Below, in pieces: positions 8,768 to 17,646 of a stretch of 64,000 bases of DNA; position 1 is the first letter of the stretch; every line of letters begins with the position of its first letter. Both the position numbers and the translations under genes were made by a program. Where the stretch lies: assembly GCF_001183985.1 (NCBI RefSeq), contig NZ_LFZW01000001.1, positions 1,961,249 through 2,025,248 of the forward strand. The letters run 5' to 3'. Below the pieces are notes generated by a model. The model did no database searches. It was not told where the DNA came from and saw only the letters and a program-made list of their open reading frames with translations. The DNA comes from Peribacillus loiseleuriae (lineage in GTDB: Bacteria > Bacillota > Bacilli > Bacillales > DSM-1321).

Positions 8768-9970
8768 ATGAATCCAGTAGTTGGTCTGGATGTGGCAAAG
8801 GGAGAGAGCCAAGTTCAGGCCTTTTTAAATAAATCAAAACCGTATGGAAAGAGCTTTTCAATAAAGCATACTAGAGAGGAATTAGATCATTTTATAGGAT
8901 TTTTAAAAGAGATCGAAGAGGTGACAGGGAAAATGCCTATGATCATTTTAGAATCTACAGGGCATTACCATACTCCCGTTATTCAATACTTGGAGGAACA
9001 AGGGGTTCTATATATCTTACTAAATCCCATTATTTCTTAAAAGGCAAAGAAGTCTAGTTTACGAAAGGTAAAAACAGACGCAATCGATGCGTACCAGTTG
9101 TGCGTGTTGTATTACAAAGAGGATTTTGAACCTCATAAAATTAGAGGGATTCAGCTTTTAGACCTTCGGAATTTGTCAAGACAACAGGAAATCGTAATGA
9201 ATATGTATGTGGAAGCTAAACTTCAGTTTCATACTATTTTAGATCAAGTGTTTCCTGAATACCGAAAGGTTTTTGGCGATTTATTTTCAAAGGTTTCATT
9301 ATTGATGTTAAAAGAATACCCTACTTCAGAGGCAGTATTAACAGTCGGGGAAAGTAAACTAGCAGAGAGTGTAATGGAGTTCTGTCCTAGCCGATCTGGT
9401 CAATGGGCATGGGAAAAAGCCAAAAAAATAATGGATTCCGCATCTCGAAATCCATTTCGAACAAGCGTGTATCAAAGTCACTTAATTAATCTGCGTATGT
9501 ATATTGATCTGCTTTTTCATTACCAGGGACACCTTTCTGATTTGGAAGAACGTATCGTTGCCTTGACAAATGAAGTGGAGGAATACAAGATCATCCAATC
9601 GATTCCGGGAATCGGAGAAAAAATCGCTGCCATGATTATCTCTGAGATTGGTGAAATCGATCGGTTTAATCATCCGAAAAAACTCGTTGCCTACGCTGGA
9701 ATCGACCCTAGTGTTCACTCATCAGGTAAATTTACGGCAACCATCAATCGTATTACTAAAAGAGGTTCGAGCAGACTACGTCATTCCCTGTATCTTGCCG
9801 TTTTATACGGGATAAGGAGTTCAAGAAACAAAAAGCTTAAAGCTTTCTATGATAAGAAAAAATCAGAAGGAGAGCCAGCCAAAGTGGCAATCGATGCCTG
9901 TATTAATAAGCTTCTTCATTGGATTTACGCTTTATTAAAGAGAAAAGAAATGTTCCTAGATTTAACCTAA
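8768..9970 (+). pseudogene. IS110-family DEDD transposase with in-frame stop
   Basis: A single reading frame of 401 codons is interrupted by TAA at 9038-9040 (codon 91). The frame stays the same on both sides and no indel is needed. The N-terminal RuvC-like part has VVGLDVAK, ILESTGHYH and KTDAIDAYQL. The C-terminal Tnp IS116/IS110/IS902 domain has IQSIPGIGEKIAAMIISEIG and the serine region HSSGKF. Comparison with the family pattern suggests the stop replaces a tyrosine codon in a SYQAKK-like stretch. A restart at about 9098 would lack part of the active site. The copy is probably inactive unless the stop is read through. Confidence 0.85.
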
Positions 9971-10112
9971 TTAACGGTTTTGTGAAACAGAGAAAAATCC
10001 TTCCAAAAGGGTTTTGGAGGGTTATTTGTCATGACTAAAAATAGTATATCATAAGGGAAATGAAAATTTTAGAGAAAGATATTGGCTTCCTATTAGCTGG
10101 TTTAGTTAAACA

Positions 10113-10140
10113 AGACCATCATTACGATGGTCTATTTTTA
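10113..10140 (+). terminator. Rho-independent terminator
   Basis: Stem agaccatc / gatggtct, short loop, T-rich tail. It closely resembles the terminator at 15711-15738. It lies between the IS110 tail and the motif A copy that precedes the acetyltransferase remnant. Confidence 0.7.
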
Positions 10141-10189
10141 CGTCCAAAACATCAAGAGTGATTTCACCGATACAATGTGAAATGTTACA

Positions 10190-10220
10190 CTTAAACTAAC
10201 GGGGCAATTAGTTGAATAAG
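10190..10220 (+). repeat. Dispersed motif A, copy 3
   Basis: Reads aaactaacggggcaa then ttagttgaataag. It is followed within 70 bp by a promoter-like AT-rich stretch, an aggagg site and the start of an acetyltransferase remnant. Confidence 0.75.
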
Positions 10221-10289
10221 CAATGAGAAAAAATTATATATTATGTGTCGATGTAGAACTATAATATACAAAAATCAGGAGGTGATTAT

Positions 10290-10548
10290 ATGGTAAAATA
10301 TATAAATTATACGACAGAACCCCTAATAACTTTGACCAATTGCTAACCCTATATGAATCATTAGGATGGAATTCACTTAAATTAACAAATAATGATTTGG
10401 AACGAATGTGCAATCAAAGTTGGTACGCCATTTACGCATTTGATGAAAAACAATTAGTGGGTATGGGACGTGTTAGTTCAGATGGTATAATTACTGGAGT
10501 AGTTTGTGGAATATGTGTTCTACCAAGCTATCAGTCCGAAGGAATCGG
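10290..10548 (+). pseudogene. GNAT acetyltransferase remnant, frameshifted and 3'-truncated
   Basis: An ATG at 10290 follows aggaggtgatt, but after about six codons (MVKYINY) the homologous frame shifts by one base. The remaining GNAT-like sequence, DRTPNNFDQLLTLYESLGWN to VLPSYQSEGIG, is in another frame. At about 10548 the acetyl-CoA loop breaks off and sequence of an IS4-type transposase begins. The product would be non-functional. The gene sat directly behind a motif A copy, a context shared with other single genes in this window. Confidence 0.7.
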
Positions 10549-10835
10549 GTGTTGTAACCAGTTTGATGGACGTAACAGTAGAAGAAATCGCCGCTATGCA
10601 CAAATCGAGCTGGGCCATTGAGTCATTTTTCCGCTGGATTAAGCAGAATTTGAACGTTTCCGTATTGTTTGGCACAGGCACAACATCCAATGCGTTGTTC
10701 AATTAGTTATTCACAGCTATGATTGCCTATGTTTTGCTGGAATTTCTTCATGTACAAGGCCAGAAGAAAAAACAAAAGAAAACGCTTGTCATTTGCAGGT
10801 TTCACACGCCTGTTTCTTTGTGATGCCCTGTCGAT
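10548..10835 (+). pseudogene. IS4-family (DDE) transposase C-terminal remnant
   Basis: The frame reads VTSLMDVTVEEIAAMHKSSWAIESFFRWIKQ, matching the region around the catalytic Glu (Y-x2-R-x3-E-like, here WAIESFFRWIKQ) of IS4/IS5377-type transposases. An in-frame TAG at about 10704 is followed by more transposase-like sequence (LFTAMIAYVLLEFLH). No start, N-terminal part or IS ends are present. It replaces the 3' half of the acetyltransferase gene. Confidence 0.65.
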
Positions 10836-10978
10836 TGAGTGGCAAATTAGTTTGAAAGAAACACTGGAATTTTACAGGTCGATAAATCAAGAAACTGTAT
10901 AACTTTGGTTAATCAACATACGTGTTAATTTATAGTATAATGATTACTTGAAATAATGCGATGGAAAAGAGGGAACCG

Positions 10979-11653
10979 ATGCCTACTATACTGGTTGCTG
11001 ACGACGATGCGAACATTCGCGAACTCGTCTGTTTATTTCTACGCAAAGACGGATTCGCAACAGCCGAAGCCGCGGACGGCAAGGAAGCACTGGCCGTCTA
11101 CACTTCAACGCATGTCGATCTTGTCGTGCTCGACATTATGATGCCGATTATGGATGGTTGGACGTTATGCAAGGAGCTCCGAAGAGCCAATCCTGATCTT
11201 CCTTTACTTATGCTGACTGCGAGAGGAGAAACATGGGAGAAAGTGAAAGGTTTCGAACTTGGGACGGACGATTATTTAACGAAACCATTCGATCCGTTAG
11301 AATTGACGGTTCGTGTTAGGGCACTACTCAAACGATACAAGATTGGCTCCACGCAGACGATCCATTTCGGGAACGTCATCCTTGATCGACAGACCTATAA
11401 GGTGATGAGTGGGACGGAGTCGCTTACGTTGCCGCTAAAGGAGTTCGAATTGCTGTATAAGCTCGCTGGAACACCCGGACAAGTCTATACGCGCGAGCAG
11501 TTGATCGATCAGATTTGGGGTATCGATTACGCCGGAGATGATCGAACGGTAGACGTACATATTAAACGCCTGCGTGAACGGTTCGCGACGACACCCGATT
11601 TTCGGATCGAAACGGTGCGCGGGCTTGGGTATCGGCTTGAGGTTTACGAATGA
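10979..11653 (+). CDS. OmpR-family response regulator
   Basis: Response regulator of 224 residues if started at the ATG at 10979, where gaggg lies at good spacing; an in-frame ATG at 10961 would add six residues. The receiver domain has VADDDANIREL, the phospho-Asp in LVVLDIMMPIMDGW and Lys in YLTKPFD. The C-terminal winged helix includes LTLPLKEFELLYKL and RTVDVHIKRLRERF. Its 3' end overlaps the kinase start (ATGA). This gene and the next are visibly richer in G+C than the flanking genes, which points to transfer from another genome. The hydrolase genes downstream are the likely targets. Confidence 0.92.
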   Translation: MPTILVADDDANIRELVCLFLRKDGFATAEAADGKEALAVYTSTHVDLVVLDIMMPIMDGWTLCKELRRANPDLPLLMLTARGETWEKVKGFELGTDDYLTKPFDPLELTVRVRALLKRYKIGSTQTIHFGNVILDRQTYKVMSGTESLTLPLKEFELLYKLAGTPGQVYTREQLIDQIWGIDYAGDDRTVDVHIKRLRERFATTPDFRIETVRGLGYRLEVYE

Positions 11654-13017
11654 TCAGATCCTTATATATACGTGTTGTCCTGACATTTCTAGTCTCCGTC
11701 ATCGGGGGCACGATCATTTCTTTTTTTGTGTCAACTTGGATATTCGAAGATAAATTGAACGAAAGCGCTCAAATCAACTTACGTAACTTTGGCCAAGACA
11801 TCGTCCGGATTTACAAGACCCTTCCGTTACGTGAAGCGGACTCGTTCGTAAGTGAAATGAAGCAGCTCGATTCCTATTATATTCGAATTTACGAAGCAAC
11901 GGGTCAGTTCCAGTCTTACGGAAAACTTTACGGACACAAACTTGCGCCTGTGACGATGGAGCAACTAAAGAAAGTATTAGATGGAGGCGTTGTTCAGGAC
12001 ACTCCGAATGGTATTGCTACGGTCCTCTTAGGGTTGCCGTTGAAAACGGAAATGGGAACGAAAGCGATGTTTTTGGAAACGCTCGCCCCCCCTTCTGCCT
12101 CTTTTGTCACAAAGTGGGCATTGATCTTTGCAACCTGTTCGTTGATTGCAGGAAGCTTATTGATTCTAGTTGCCTCTGTATTCCTGGTAAGACCGATCAA
12201 AAAGCTGACAAAAGCGACCAAGCGGATAGCATCTGGAGATTTCAACGTCAAGCTGAATATTAAGCAAACGAGTGAGCTGGGTACTTTGGCTCGCAGCTTC
12301 GAAGAAATGATGCACGATCTGCAGCAACTTGAGCAGATGCGCAGGGAATTCGTAACGAACGTGTCGCACGAGGTTCAGTCTCCGCTCACTTCGATATCCG
12401 GTTATGCTCTAGCGCTTAAGCAAGTTGACCTCTCTGATCACGAACGAAGCCGTTATCTTGATATTATCATCGCTGAAGCTAAAAGGATGTCCAAAATGAG
12501 CGATAGCCTGCTAAAGCTGAGTATGCTTGAATCGCAGTCAAAGCAACTGCGGCTCGTCACGCTCAGCCTCGATGAACAAATCCGACGGGTAATCGTGGCG
12601 CTCCAGCCGCAATGGTCTGCTCGCAACATACATTTCGAGCTTGATTTACAGACAGTTAAAGTAACGGCTGATCATGACCAGTTAAATCAGGTATGGACGA
12701 ATATCCTCAGAAATAGTATCAAATTTTCCGAGGATGGCGGCATGATTAACGTAAGCTTCAAACAAGATATCAAAAACGCGATAGTCCGAATATCCGACAC
12801 TGGCATTGGTATTCCCCTTGAGGACCAGAAGCGTATATTCGAGCGGTTTTTTAAGGCCGATCGTTCCCACAGTCGTAAGTATGACGGTAGTGGTATGGGA
12901 CTCGCCATCGTTAAACAGATCGTATCGCTTCATCAAGGTGACATCCGAGTGGAAAGTGAACCTGGTCAAGGAACGACCCTCATTGTCACCTTGCCAATCA
13001 CTACGCCAACAGATTAG
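11650..13017 (+). CDS. Sensor histidine kinase, HAMP type
   Basis: Membrane kinase of 455 residues. One transmembrane helix lies at about 8-30 and a second near 158-182, enclosing an extracytoplasmic sensor of about 125 residues. Next come a HAMP domain (VRPIKKLTKATKRIASGDF), an H-box (NVSHEVQSPLTSISGY; Gln instead of the more common Lys or Arg after Val/Ile) and an N-box (QVWTNILRNSIKFS). The G-boxes are DTGIGI and GSGMGLAIVKQIV. The start overlaps the regulator stop by 4 bp, indicating translational coupling. Cognate signal unknown. Confidence 0.92.
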   Translation: MIRSLYIRVVLTFLVSVIGGTIISFFVSTWIFEDKLNESAQINLRNFGQDIVRIYKTLPLREADSFVSEMKQLDSYYIRIYEATGQFQSYGKLYGHKLAPVTMEQLKKVLDGGVVQDTPNGIATVLLGLPLKTEMGTKAMFLETLAPPSASFVTKWALIFATCSLIAGSLLILVASVFLVRPIKKLTKATKRIASGDFNVKLNIKQTSELGTLARSFEEMMHDLQQLEQMRREFVTNVSHEVQSPLTSISGYALALKQVDLSDHERSRYLDIIIAEAKRMSKMSDSLLKLSMLESQSKQLRLVTLSLDEQIRRVIVALQPQWSARNIHFELDLQTVKVTADHDQLNQVWTNILRNSIKFSEDGGMINVSFKQDIKNAIVRISDTGIGIPLEDQKRIFERFFKADRSHSRKYDGSGMGLAIVKQIVSLHQGDIRVESEPGQGTTLIVTLPITTPTD

Positions 13018-13032
13018 TTAGATTCATTCTCT

Positions 13033-13084
13033 ATGCTACGGCTCATATGCAAGCTTCCTTGCATATGAGCCGTAGCATTTTTTT
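13033..13084 (+). terminator. Long-stem terminator after the two-component system
   Basis: A perfect 21-bp stem (13033-13053 with 13058-13078, beginning atgctacggctcatatgc) with a 4-base loop and a T-run. A diverged copy is found at 14510-14561 ahead of the second hydrolase, so it is part of a duplicated unit. Confidence 0.92.
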
Positions 13085-13087
13085 GAC

Positions 13088-13119
13088 AGTTCATATTCAG
13101 TTCATATTGTTGTCATGGG
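13088..13119 (+). promoter_or_regulatory. Direct-repeat operator ahead of hydrolase 1
   Basis: The decamer agttcatatt occurs at 13088-13097 and 13099-13108, an 11-bp period, with a weaker third unit (gttgtcatgg) at the next turn. The same arrangement precedes hydrolase 2 at 14566-14597, and a decayed one lies at about 14266. These are likely binding sites of the response regulator encoded just upstream. Confidence 0.6.
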
Positions 13120-13196
13120 GAGTACATCTTTGTTGGTTAAACTTTCATTAGTCGCACCGTTAAGGTAGCTGAATAAACAGATTAGGACAGGAGAAG

Positions 13197-14183
13197 ATGA
13201 GAGTGACACAAACAGAGGAGATGAAAACGAGGAATGGAACGAAATCAAAGAAAGTACGAAGCATTTTGCTTGGAATCATAGGAGCAATCGTTCTAGCAAT
13301 TGTTCTTTTTCTAGGCAGTGTTTATACCGTTAATGTGATCAGCAATCATTCGGAGCAAAAAAGAATAGAGTCCTATGGTCAGCACGTATCTGTAGACGGG
13401 AAAAATATGAATGTTACAATTCAAGGAAAAGGCGAAGAAACCGTCGTGCTACTACCAGGGTATGGAACGGCAGCACCAGCTCTTGATTTTGAGCCGTTGG
13501 TGAAAGAGTTGTCTCTTTATTACAAGGTCGTCGTGATCGAGCCTTTTGGTTATGGACTAAGTGATGTAACGGAAAAGGAACGAACCATGGACAATATGGT
13601 AAATGAAATACATGAAGCATTGCAGAGTCTGAACATTGACCGATATATTCTAATGGGTCACTCCATTTCAGGCATTTACGGACTGGATTATGTGAACAAA
13701 TATGAAAACGAAGTAAGTGCATTTGTCGGGATCGATAGCAGTGTTCCAACGCAGGGTGGTACGGATGATCCATTTCCATCAGGAACATATAAACTGCTCA
13801 AAAAATCAGGTTTCTCCCGATTGTTAATGAAACTGACCCCTGACCAATTGGTTGCACCAACCGTAGATGATGAAACAAGAGAACAAATCAGAATCCTCAC
13901 GCTCAAAAACATGTTTAATCCGAACATCCTAAGTGAAGGCGGACATTTTAGCCCTAATTTTAAAGCTGCTGAAAACTTGACCTTCCCCAAGAATCTTCCT
14001 GTTATTTTCTTTTTACAAGCGAATGATACCGAAACGGAAGGATGGATACCACTGCATGAAGAGCAAGTCAAAGATTCTGTACATGGAAAAGTGATGACAT
14101 TTGAAGGAGGACATTATTTACACCATACCAGATCAAAGGAAATCGTTGAAAACTTCAGGGCGTATATGGAAGGAATAAAATAA
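13197..14183 (+). CDS. Membrane-anchored alpha/beta hydrolase, copy 1
   Basis: Protein of 328 residues with a basic N-terminus, one transmembrane anchor at about residues 25-50 (ILLGIIGAIVLAIVLFLGSV) and an extracytoplasmic alpha/beta hydrolase domain. The nucleophile elbow is GHSISG (MGHSISGIYGLDYV), the oxyanion region follows VVLLPGYGTAAP, and the catalytic His is probably in EGGHYLHH. The start follows aggagaag at 5 bp. Substrate is unknown; no lipase- or epoxide-specific signature is obvious. It lies directly after the two-component system and is about 70 percent identical by eye to the gene at 14673. Confidence 0.85.
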   Translation: MRVTQTEEMKTRNGTKSKKVRSILLGIIGAIVLAIVLFLGSVYTVNVISNHSEQKRIESYGQHVSVDGKNMNVTIQGKGEETVVLLPGYGTAAPALDFEPLVKELSLYYKVVVIEPFGYGLSDVTEKERTMDNMVNEIHEALQSLNIDRYILMGHSISGIYGLDYVNKYENEVSAFVGIDSSVPTQGGTDDPFPSGTYKLLKKSGFSRLLMKLTPDQLVAPTVDDETREQIRILTLKNMFNPNILSEGGHFSPNFKAAENLTFPKNLPVIFFLQANDTETEGWIPLHEEQVKDSVHGKVMTFEGGHYLHHTRSKEIVENFRAYMEGIK

Positions 14184-14232
14184 GTGCATTGAAAAAGGTC
14201 CCTCCACGATTTTGTACATGATCATAAGTGAC

Positions 14233-14262
14233 AAAAAACCGCCCTTTAGGACGGTTTTTTCA
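14233..14262 (+). terminator. Terminator after hydrolase 1
   Basis: Stem aaaaccg-ccc / gg-acggtttt with a cttta loop and six T. Confidence 0.8.
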
Positions 14263-14265
14263 CTT

Positions 14266-14545
14266 GTTCATACTGTCCATCTTCATCGTATAGGCTTTCC
14301 TTAGGGACCGTTAAGGTAGCCCAATAAACAGATAATGATAGGAGAAGATACGAATGAAAATATGAGAGGTAATGAAAATGAGGATGTGCACGAGAACAGG
14401 TAGAAAACGAACTTCAATAATCGCAGTAACCCTCGTGCTAACGATGCTAGCTCCAATGTCTACCATGGCCACCAATAACAGCAGTCATCTTACATTTCCG
14501 ACATTCTCTATGCTACGGCTCACATGCAAGCTTTCTTGTATGTGA
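14266..14545 (+). pseudogene. Third copy of the leader unit with a truncated secreted-protein start
   Basis: A decayed version of the hydrolase leader (gttcatact, then ccgttaaggtagc and aggagaagata) precedes an ATG at 14372. The frame encodes a signal peptide-like start (RKRTSIIAVTLVLTMLAP, then MATNNSSH) and runs into the repeated terminator hairpin, stopping at 14545 after 57 codons. It looks like the first exported residues of a lost secreted enzyme, cut off where the duplicated terminator unit was joined. Confidence 0.55.
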
Positions 14546-14561
14546 GCCGTAGTATTTTTTT
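14510..14561 (+). terminator. Duplicated long-stem terminator
   Basis: Near-perfect 21-bp stem (14510-14530 with 14535-14555) followed by T-run, a diverged copy of 13033-13084. Differences in one arm are largely compensated in the other (cacatgc / gtatgtg), so the hairpin has been kept. Confidence 0.88.
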
Positions 14562-14565
14562 GCTT

Positions 14566-14597
14566 GTTCATATTCAGTTCATATTGTCGTCATGGGG
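14566..14597 (+). promoter_or_regulatory. Direct-repeat operator ahead of hydrolase 2
   Basis: gttcatatt at 14566-14574 and 14577-14585, again spaced by 11 bp, then gtcgtcatgggg. Same layout as 13088-13119. Confidence 0.58.
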
Positions 14598-14672
14598 AGT
14601 ATATCTTCATTAGTTAAGATTTCATTAGCGGCACATGAAGGAAGCCAAACAAACAGATCAGGACAGGAGAAG

Positions 14673-15659
14673 ATGACAGTGACACAACAAGAGGAAAAGA
14701 AAACGGGGAGTGGAACGAAAATAAAGAAAGTGCGAAACATCTTACTTAAAATCATAGGAGCAATCGTTATAGCCATTGTTCTTTTTCTAGGTATTGTTTA
14801 TATCGCTAATGTGATGAGTAGTCATTCGGAGCAAAAACGAATAGTGCCCTACGGTCAGCACGTATCTATAGACGGGAAAAATATGAATGTGTTAATTCAA
14901 GGTGAGGGCGAGGAAACGATCGTGCTCCTGCCTGGTTATGGAACAGCTACACCAGGGCTTGATTTTAAGCTTCTTATCGATGAATTATCTCCATTTTACA
15001 AAGTTGTTGCGGTAGAGCCTTTCGGTTATGGATTAAGTGATGAAACTGAAAAAGAGCGAACCACGGAGAATATGGTAAGTGAAGTTCATGAAGTTCTACA
15101 GCAGCTTAATATTAACAGATACATGCTCATGGGCCATTCCATTACAGGTATTTACGGAATTGATTATGTGAACAAATATCCAAACGAGGTGACTGCATTT
15201 GTCGGAATCGATAGCAGTGTTGCAACACAACCGGGTATGGATATCAAATTCCCATTAAAAACGTTTGCATTTCTCAAAAAATCAGGTCTCTTAAGATTGA
15301 CCATGAAAATAAGTGCTGACCCCTATGCTGGACTGGCATTTGATGAAAAAACCGTAGAGCAAATGAAAATGATTTCGAATAAAAACATGTATAATGACAC
15401 TACCTTGAATGAGATGGACCATATTTCGTCTAATTTTAAAGGGGCTCGAGGTTTAACCTTCCCTAAAGATCTTCCACTTCTTCTCTTTGTACAAGCGAAT
15501 AATGAAGGTGTAGCAGGATGGATACCTCTGCATGAAGGGCAGATCAAAGACTCGGTACATGGAAAAGTAGTAACCATGGATGGATCACATTATTTACACC
15601 ATACCAAATTCAAAGAAATCACTGAAAACGTTAGAGTATTTATGAAAGAAGTAAAGTAA
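14673..15659 (+). CDS. Membrane-anchored alpha/beta hydrolase, copy 2
   Basis: Paralogue of the gene at 13197: basic N-terminus, transmembrane anchor (ILLKIIGAIVIAIVLFLGIV) and hydrolase domain with nucleophile elbow GHSITG (MGHSITGIYGIDYV), LLPGYGTATP and the terminal GSHYLHH. The ATG at 14673 follows caggagaag exactly as in copy 1; the longer frame back to 14592 is not supported. The proteins differ mostly in the cap region (about residues 190-260), which suggests different substrates or regulation after duplication. Likely controlled by the two-component system at 10979-13017. Confidence 0.85.
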   Translation: MTVTQQEEKKTGSGTKIKKVRNILLKIIGAIVIAIVLFLGIVYIANVMSSHSEQKRIVPYGQHVSIDGKNMNVLIQGEGEETIVLLPGYGTATPGLDFKLLIDELSPFYKVVAVEPFGYGLSDETEKERTTENMVSEVHEVLQQLNINRYMLMGHSITGIYGIDYVNKYPNEVTAFVGIDSSVATQPGMDIKFPLKTFAFLKKSGLLRLTMKISADPYAGLAFDEKTVEQMKMISNKNMYNDTTLNEMDHISSNFKGARGLTFPKDLPLLLFVQANNEGVAGWIPLHEGQIKDSVHGKVVTMDGSHYLHHTKFKEITENVRVFMKEVK

Positions 15660-15710
15660 GTGTACAGAGAAAGGTTCATCCTCTATTTTAAGCATTTGTC
15701 TACAGTCTGC

Positions 15711-15738
15711 AAGACCATCATTTCGATGGTCTTTTTTA
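15711..15738 (+). terminator. Terminator after hydrolase 2
   Basis: Stem aagaccatc / gatggtctt, loop attt-c, T-run. Confidence 0.8.
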
Positions 15739-15810
15739 TGCCCAAACAGTTGTATATTTCCAAACTAAGATTATACTGTCGCCTGAAAGACATTGGGTTT
15801 CATTTTCATA

Positions 15811-15866
15811 TTCAACTAACGGGGCAGTTTAGTTCAATAAGAATCCATATATATATATATATATTG
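15811..15866 (+). repeat. Dispersed motif A, copy 4, followed by a TA dinucleotide run
   Basis: caactaacggggcag then tttagttcaataag at 15811-15841, followed by about nine TA units (15847-15866) and a TATAAT-like box near 15880. It precedes the small gene at 15935. Confidence 0.7.
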
Positions 15867-15934
15867 GTAATATTTGTTATAATAAAACAGGGAATTGTCG
15901 TTAGGAAAATTGCAGTTCAAGGGGGAGCATAGAC

Positions 15935-16072
15935 ATGAAATCTAAAAAGACATTAGTGATTATTGCTTTCGGTATAATATGTATAGCTATCATAATAAAT
16001 CTATTAAAGAAGGACTTATGGGATGTAAACGAAGAGTTGTTAAAAGAAGAAGTATTATCAATAGGACATTAA
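15935..16072 (+). CDS. Small single-pass membrane protein, 45 residues, unknown
   Basis: The ATG at 15935 follows gggggag at good spacing. The product has a hydrophobic helix (TLVIIAFGIICIAIIINLL) and an acidic tail (DVNEELLKEEV). It lies right behind a motif A copy and a plausible promoter, so it was probably a real gene. An IS3 fragment begins at the stop codon, so the present C-terminus may be truncated. Function unknown. Confidence 0.5.
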   Translation: MKSKKTLVIIAFGIICIAIIINLLKKDLWDVNEELLKEEVLSIGH

Positions 16073-16231
16073 TGCATGTATTGAGTCTTTTCATGCCATT
16101 TTAAAGAAGGAAGAAGTCCAACACGTAACCTATTTAAATTTCGAATCAGCGAACGTAGCCTTGTTTCAGTTTATTGAAGGCTGGTATAATCGTCGACGTA
16201 TTCACGGCCAATTAAACTTTCATACGCCGCT
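16072..16231 (+). pseudogene. IS3 OrfB C-terminal fragment
   Basis: Nearly identical to 7171-7330 of the complete IS3 element, covering the last catalytic Glu region (CIESFHAILKKEEVQHV) through the YNRRRIHG stretch. It starts and stops abruptly with no IS end, so it is a relic of an older copy. Confidence 0.85.
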
Positions 16232-16351
16232 AGCTAATAGTTTGTTAAACTCCAAACTTAAGTATAAGATGCTTTTATGATAGGGAATTGGTACGGTATC
16301 TTATTTCTTATCTAGCAGGATAGCATCTCTATATAGCTTTAAAACTTAACT

Positions 16352-16415
16352 TTGATAAAAAAAGACCCCTCCTTTAGATGAGAGTACACACAAACTCAAC
16401 ACTCATCTAAAGGAG
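16352..16415 (-). terminator. Terminator of the manA transcript (minus strand)
   Basis: A 14-bp stem (16369-16382 with 16402-16415, ctcctttagatgag and its complement) is followed on the minus strand by ggggtcttttttt. It lies about 160 bp beyond the manA stop codon. Between 16231 and 16350 I see no gene. Confidence 0.75.
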
Positions 16416-16578
16416 AAAGCTCTATTATAAAGTATAAAATGTAACTTAAAAAATTAACCTTTTCGACAAAATTCGACAATATTAGATAACAAATGGCCAA
16501 TACCAGATTGATTTCTTCTCAATCATTTATAATGCCTTCACTGTTTCTTATTATTTTGTATTTCTATCCATATATCCA

Positions 16579-17526
16579 TTAAACATGAGATACTATGAGT
16601 TCCATCATTCCCTTTAATTGAAACTCATTAAAACCATGTGGTAATAGAAAATGTGTTCCTTTTGTTAGAGAATGAACCTTTTCATTTTTTATCAATAATC
16701 CTTCGCCTTCAATAACACTACATAACAAAAATGGAAATTCCTGATTAATGGTTTCTTTCCCATCCAGTACCCACTTATATACAGTGAAATAATCGCCATT
16801 TAAAAATGTAGTAATTTTCATTGTATCAGTAGTTTTATCTTGAAATATTATTTTTTCATCATGATATGGTACTGTTATCACTTCTTTTGATTTTTCAAGG
16901 TGCAAATCACGCATGTTCCCATCTTCGCCTTTTCTGTTGTAGTCATATAATCGATAGGTTGTGTCAGAATTTTGCTGTATTTCAAGTACTAGGGTACCTT
17001 TGCAAAGTGCGTGTACAGTCCCACTAGGGACACTGATAAAGTCACCTTTTTTGATTCTTACTCGACGTAGAAATGTGTCCCAACTTCCTTCATCAATCAT
17101 TTTCACTAACTCTTCTTTAGACTGTGCATAATGGCCGAAAATAAGTTCTGCATCTTTTTCACAATCTATAATATACCAACATTCTGTTTTACCAAGTTCT
17201 CCATTTTCATGTTGATTTGCATACATATCATTAGGGTGAACTTGAACTGATAGATCATCATTCGCATCTAAAATTTTTATTAATAGAGGAAATTTATCTC
17301 CAATAATACTACCAAAAAGCTCTTTTTTACCTTCCCATAACTCTCCTAAGGTAAGACCCTTATATAAGCCATCTCGAATCACGGATTGGCCATTCGGATG
17401 AGCAGAAATAGCCCAACATTCTCCAATATTATTGGAATGGATATTATAATTAAATTCTGTTTTTAGTTTATATCCACCCCATAATCTTTCGTGGAAAACT
17501 GGGGAAAAAAAGATTGGTTCTTTCAT
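16579..17526 (-). CDS. manA: Mannose-6-phosphate isomerase, class I
   Basis: Protein of about 315 residues, the short Firmicute form of type I phosphomannose isomerase, which interconverts mannose 6-phosphate and fructose 6-phosphate using zinc. Visible features are the N-terminal FFSPVFHERLWGGYKL, the zinc-site motif LSVQVHPND, GKTECWYI and a late His region (VPSGTVHALCKGTLVLEIQQNSDTTYRLYDY). The ATG at 17526 with gaggtg just upstream is preferred over a GTG nine bases earlier. It is divergent from a mannosylglycerate-type PTS operon and would feed that pathway's mannose 6-phosphate into glycolysis. Confidence 0.93.
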   Translation of the reverse strand: MKEPIFFSPVFHERLWGGYKLKTEFNYNIHSNNIGECWAISAHPNGQSVIRDGLYKGLTLGELWEGKKELFGSIIGDKFPLLIKILDANDDLSVQVHPNDMYANQHENGELGKTECWYIIDCEKDAELIFGHYAQSKEELVKMIDEGSWDTFLRRVRIKKGDFISVPSGTVHALCKGTLVLEIQQNSDTTYRLYDYNRKGEDGNMRDLHLEKSKEVITVPYHDEKIIFQDKTTDTMKITTFLNGDYFTVYKWVLDGKETINQEFPFLLCSVIEGEGLLIKNEKVHSLTKGTHFLLPHGFNEFQLKGMMELIVSHV

Positions 17527-17646
17527 GTTGTTCACCTCATTTTTAATTGTTTTAGTAAGTGGTTTTTATATAAAAACTACCTTTCATTATTGGTATATTG
17601 TATAAAAAGAGTTGGTGGAGCTTATTGATTCTTTCTTTAAATACTT

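Larger units (their letters stand above)
8512..10025 (+). mobile_element. IS110-family element (ends approximate)
   Basis: The element consists of a long 5' non-coding region, a DEDD-type transposase reading frame and a short 3' tail with an inverted repeat near 9997-10022. The left boundary is inferred from the part shared with the truncated copy at 25941-26162. IS110 elements lack classical terminal inverted repeats, so the exact ends cannot be fixed from this sequence alone. Confidence 0.6.

Noticed and set aside
10506..10706. Fused acetyltransferase-transposase frame as a domestication event
   Set aside because: The acetyltransferase is frameshifted and truncated, the transposase part lacks its first catalytic residues, and no start is supported.
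12682..13021. Antisense and overlapping frames over the histidine kinase
   Set aside because: They arise from the GC-rich codon pattern of the real gene; no ribosome binding sites and no family resemblance.
13033..13078. Perfect 21-bp inverted repeat considered as an IS end or operator
   Set aside because: A 4-base loop and a following T-run make it a standard terminator, and its copy keeps pairing by compensating changes.
15847..15866. TA dinucleotide run as a phase-variable promoter
   Set aside because: It could vary in length, but nothing shows that spacing between -35 and -10 depends on it.
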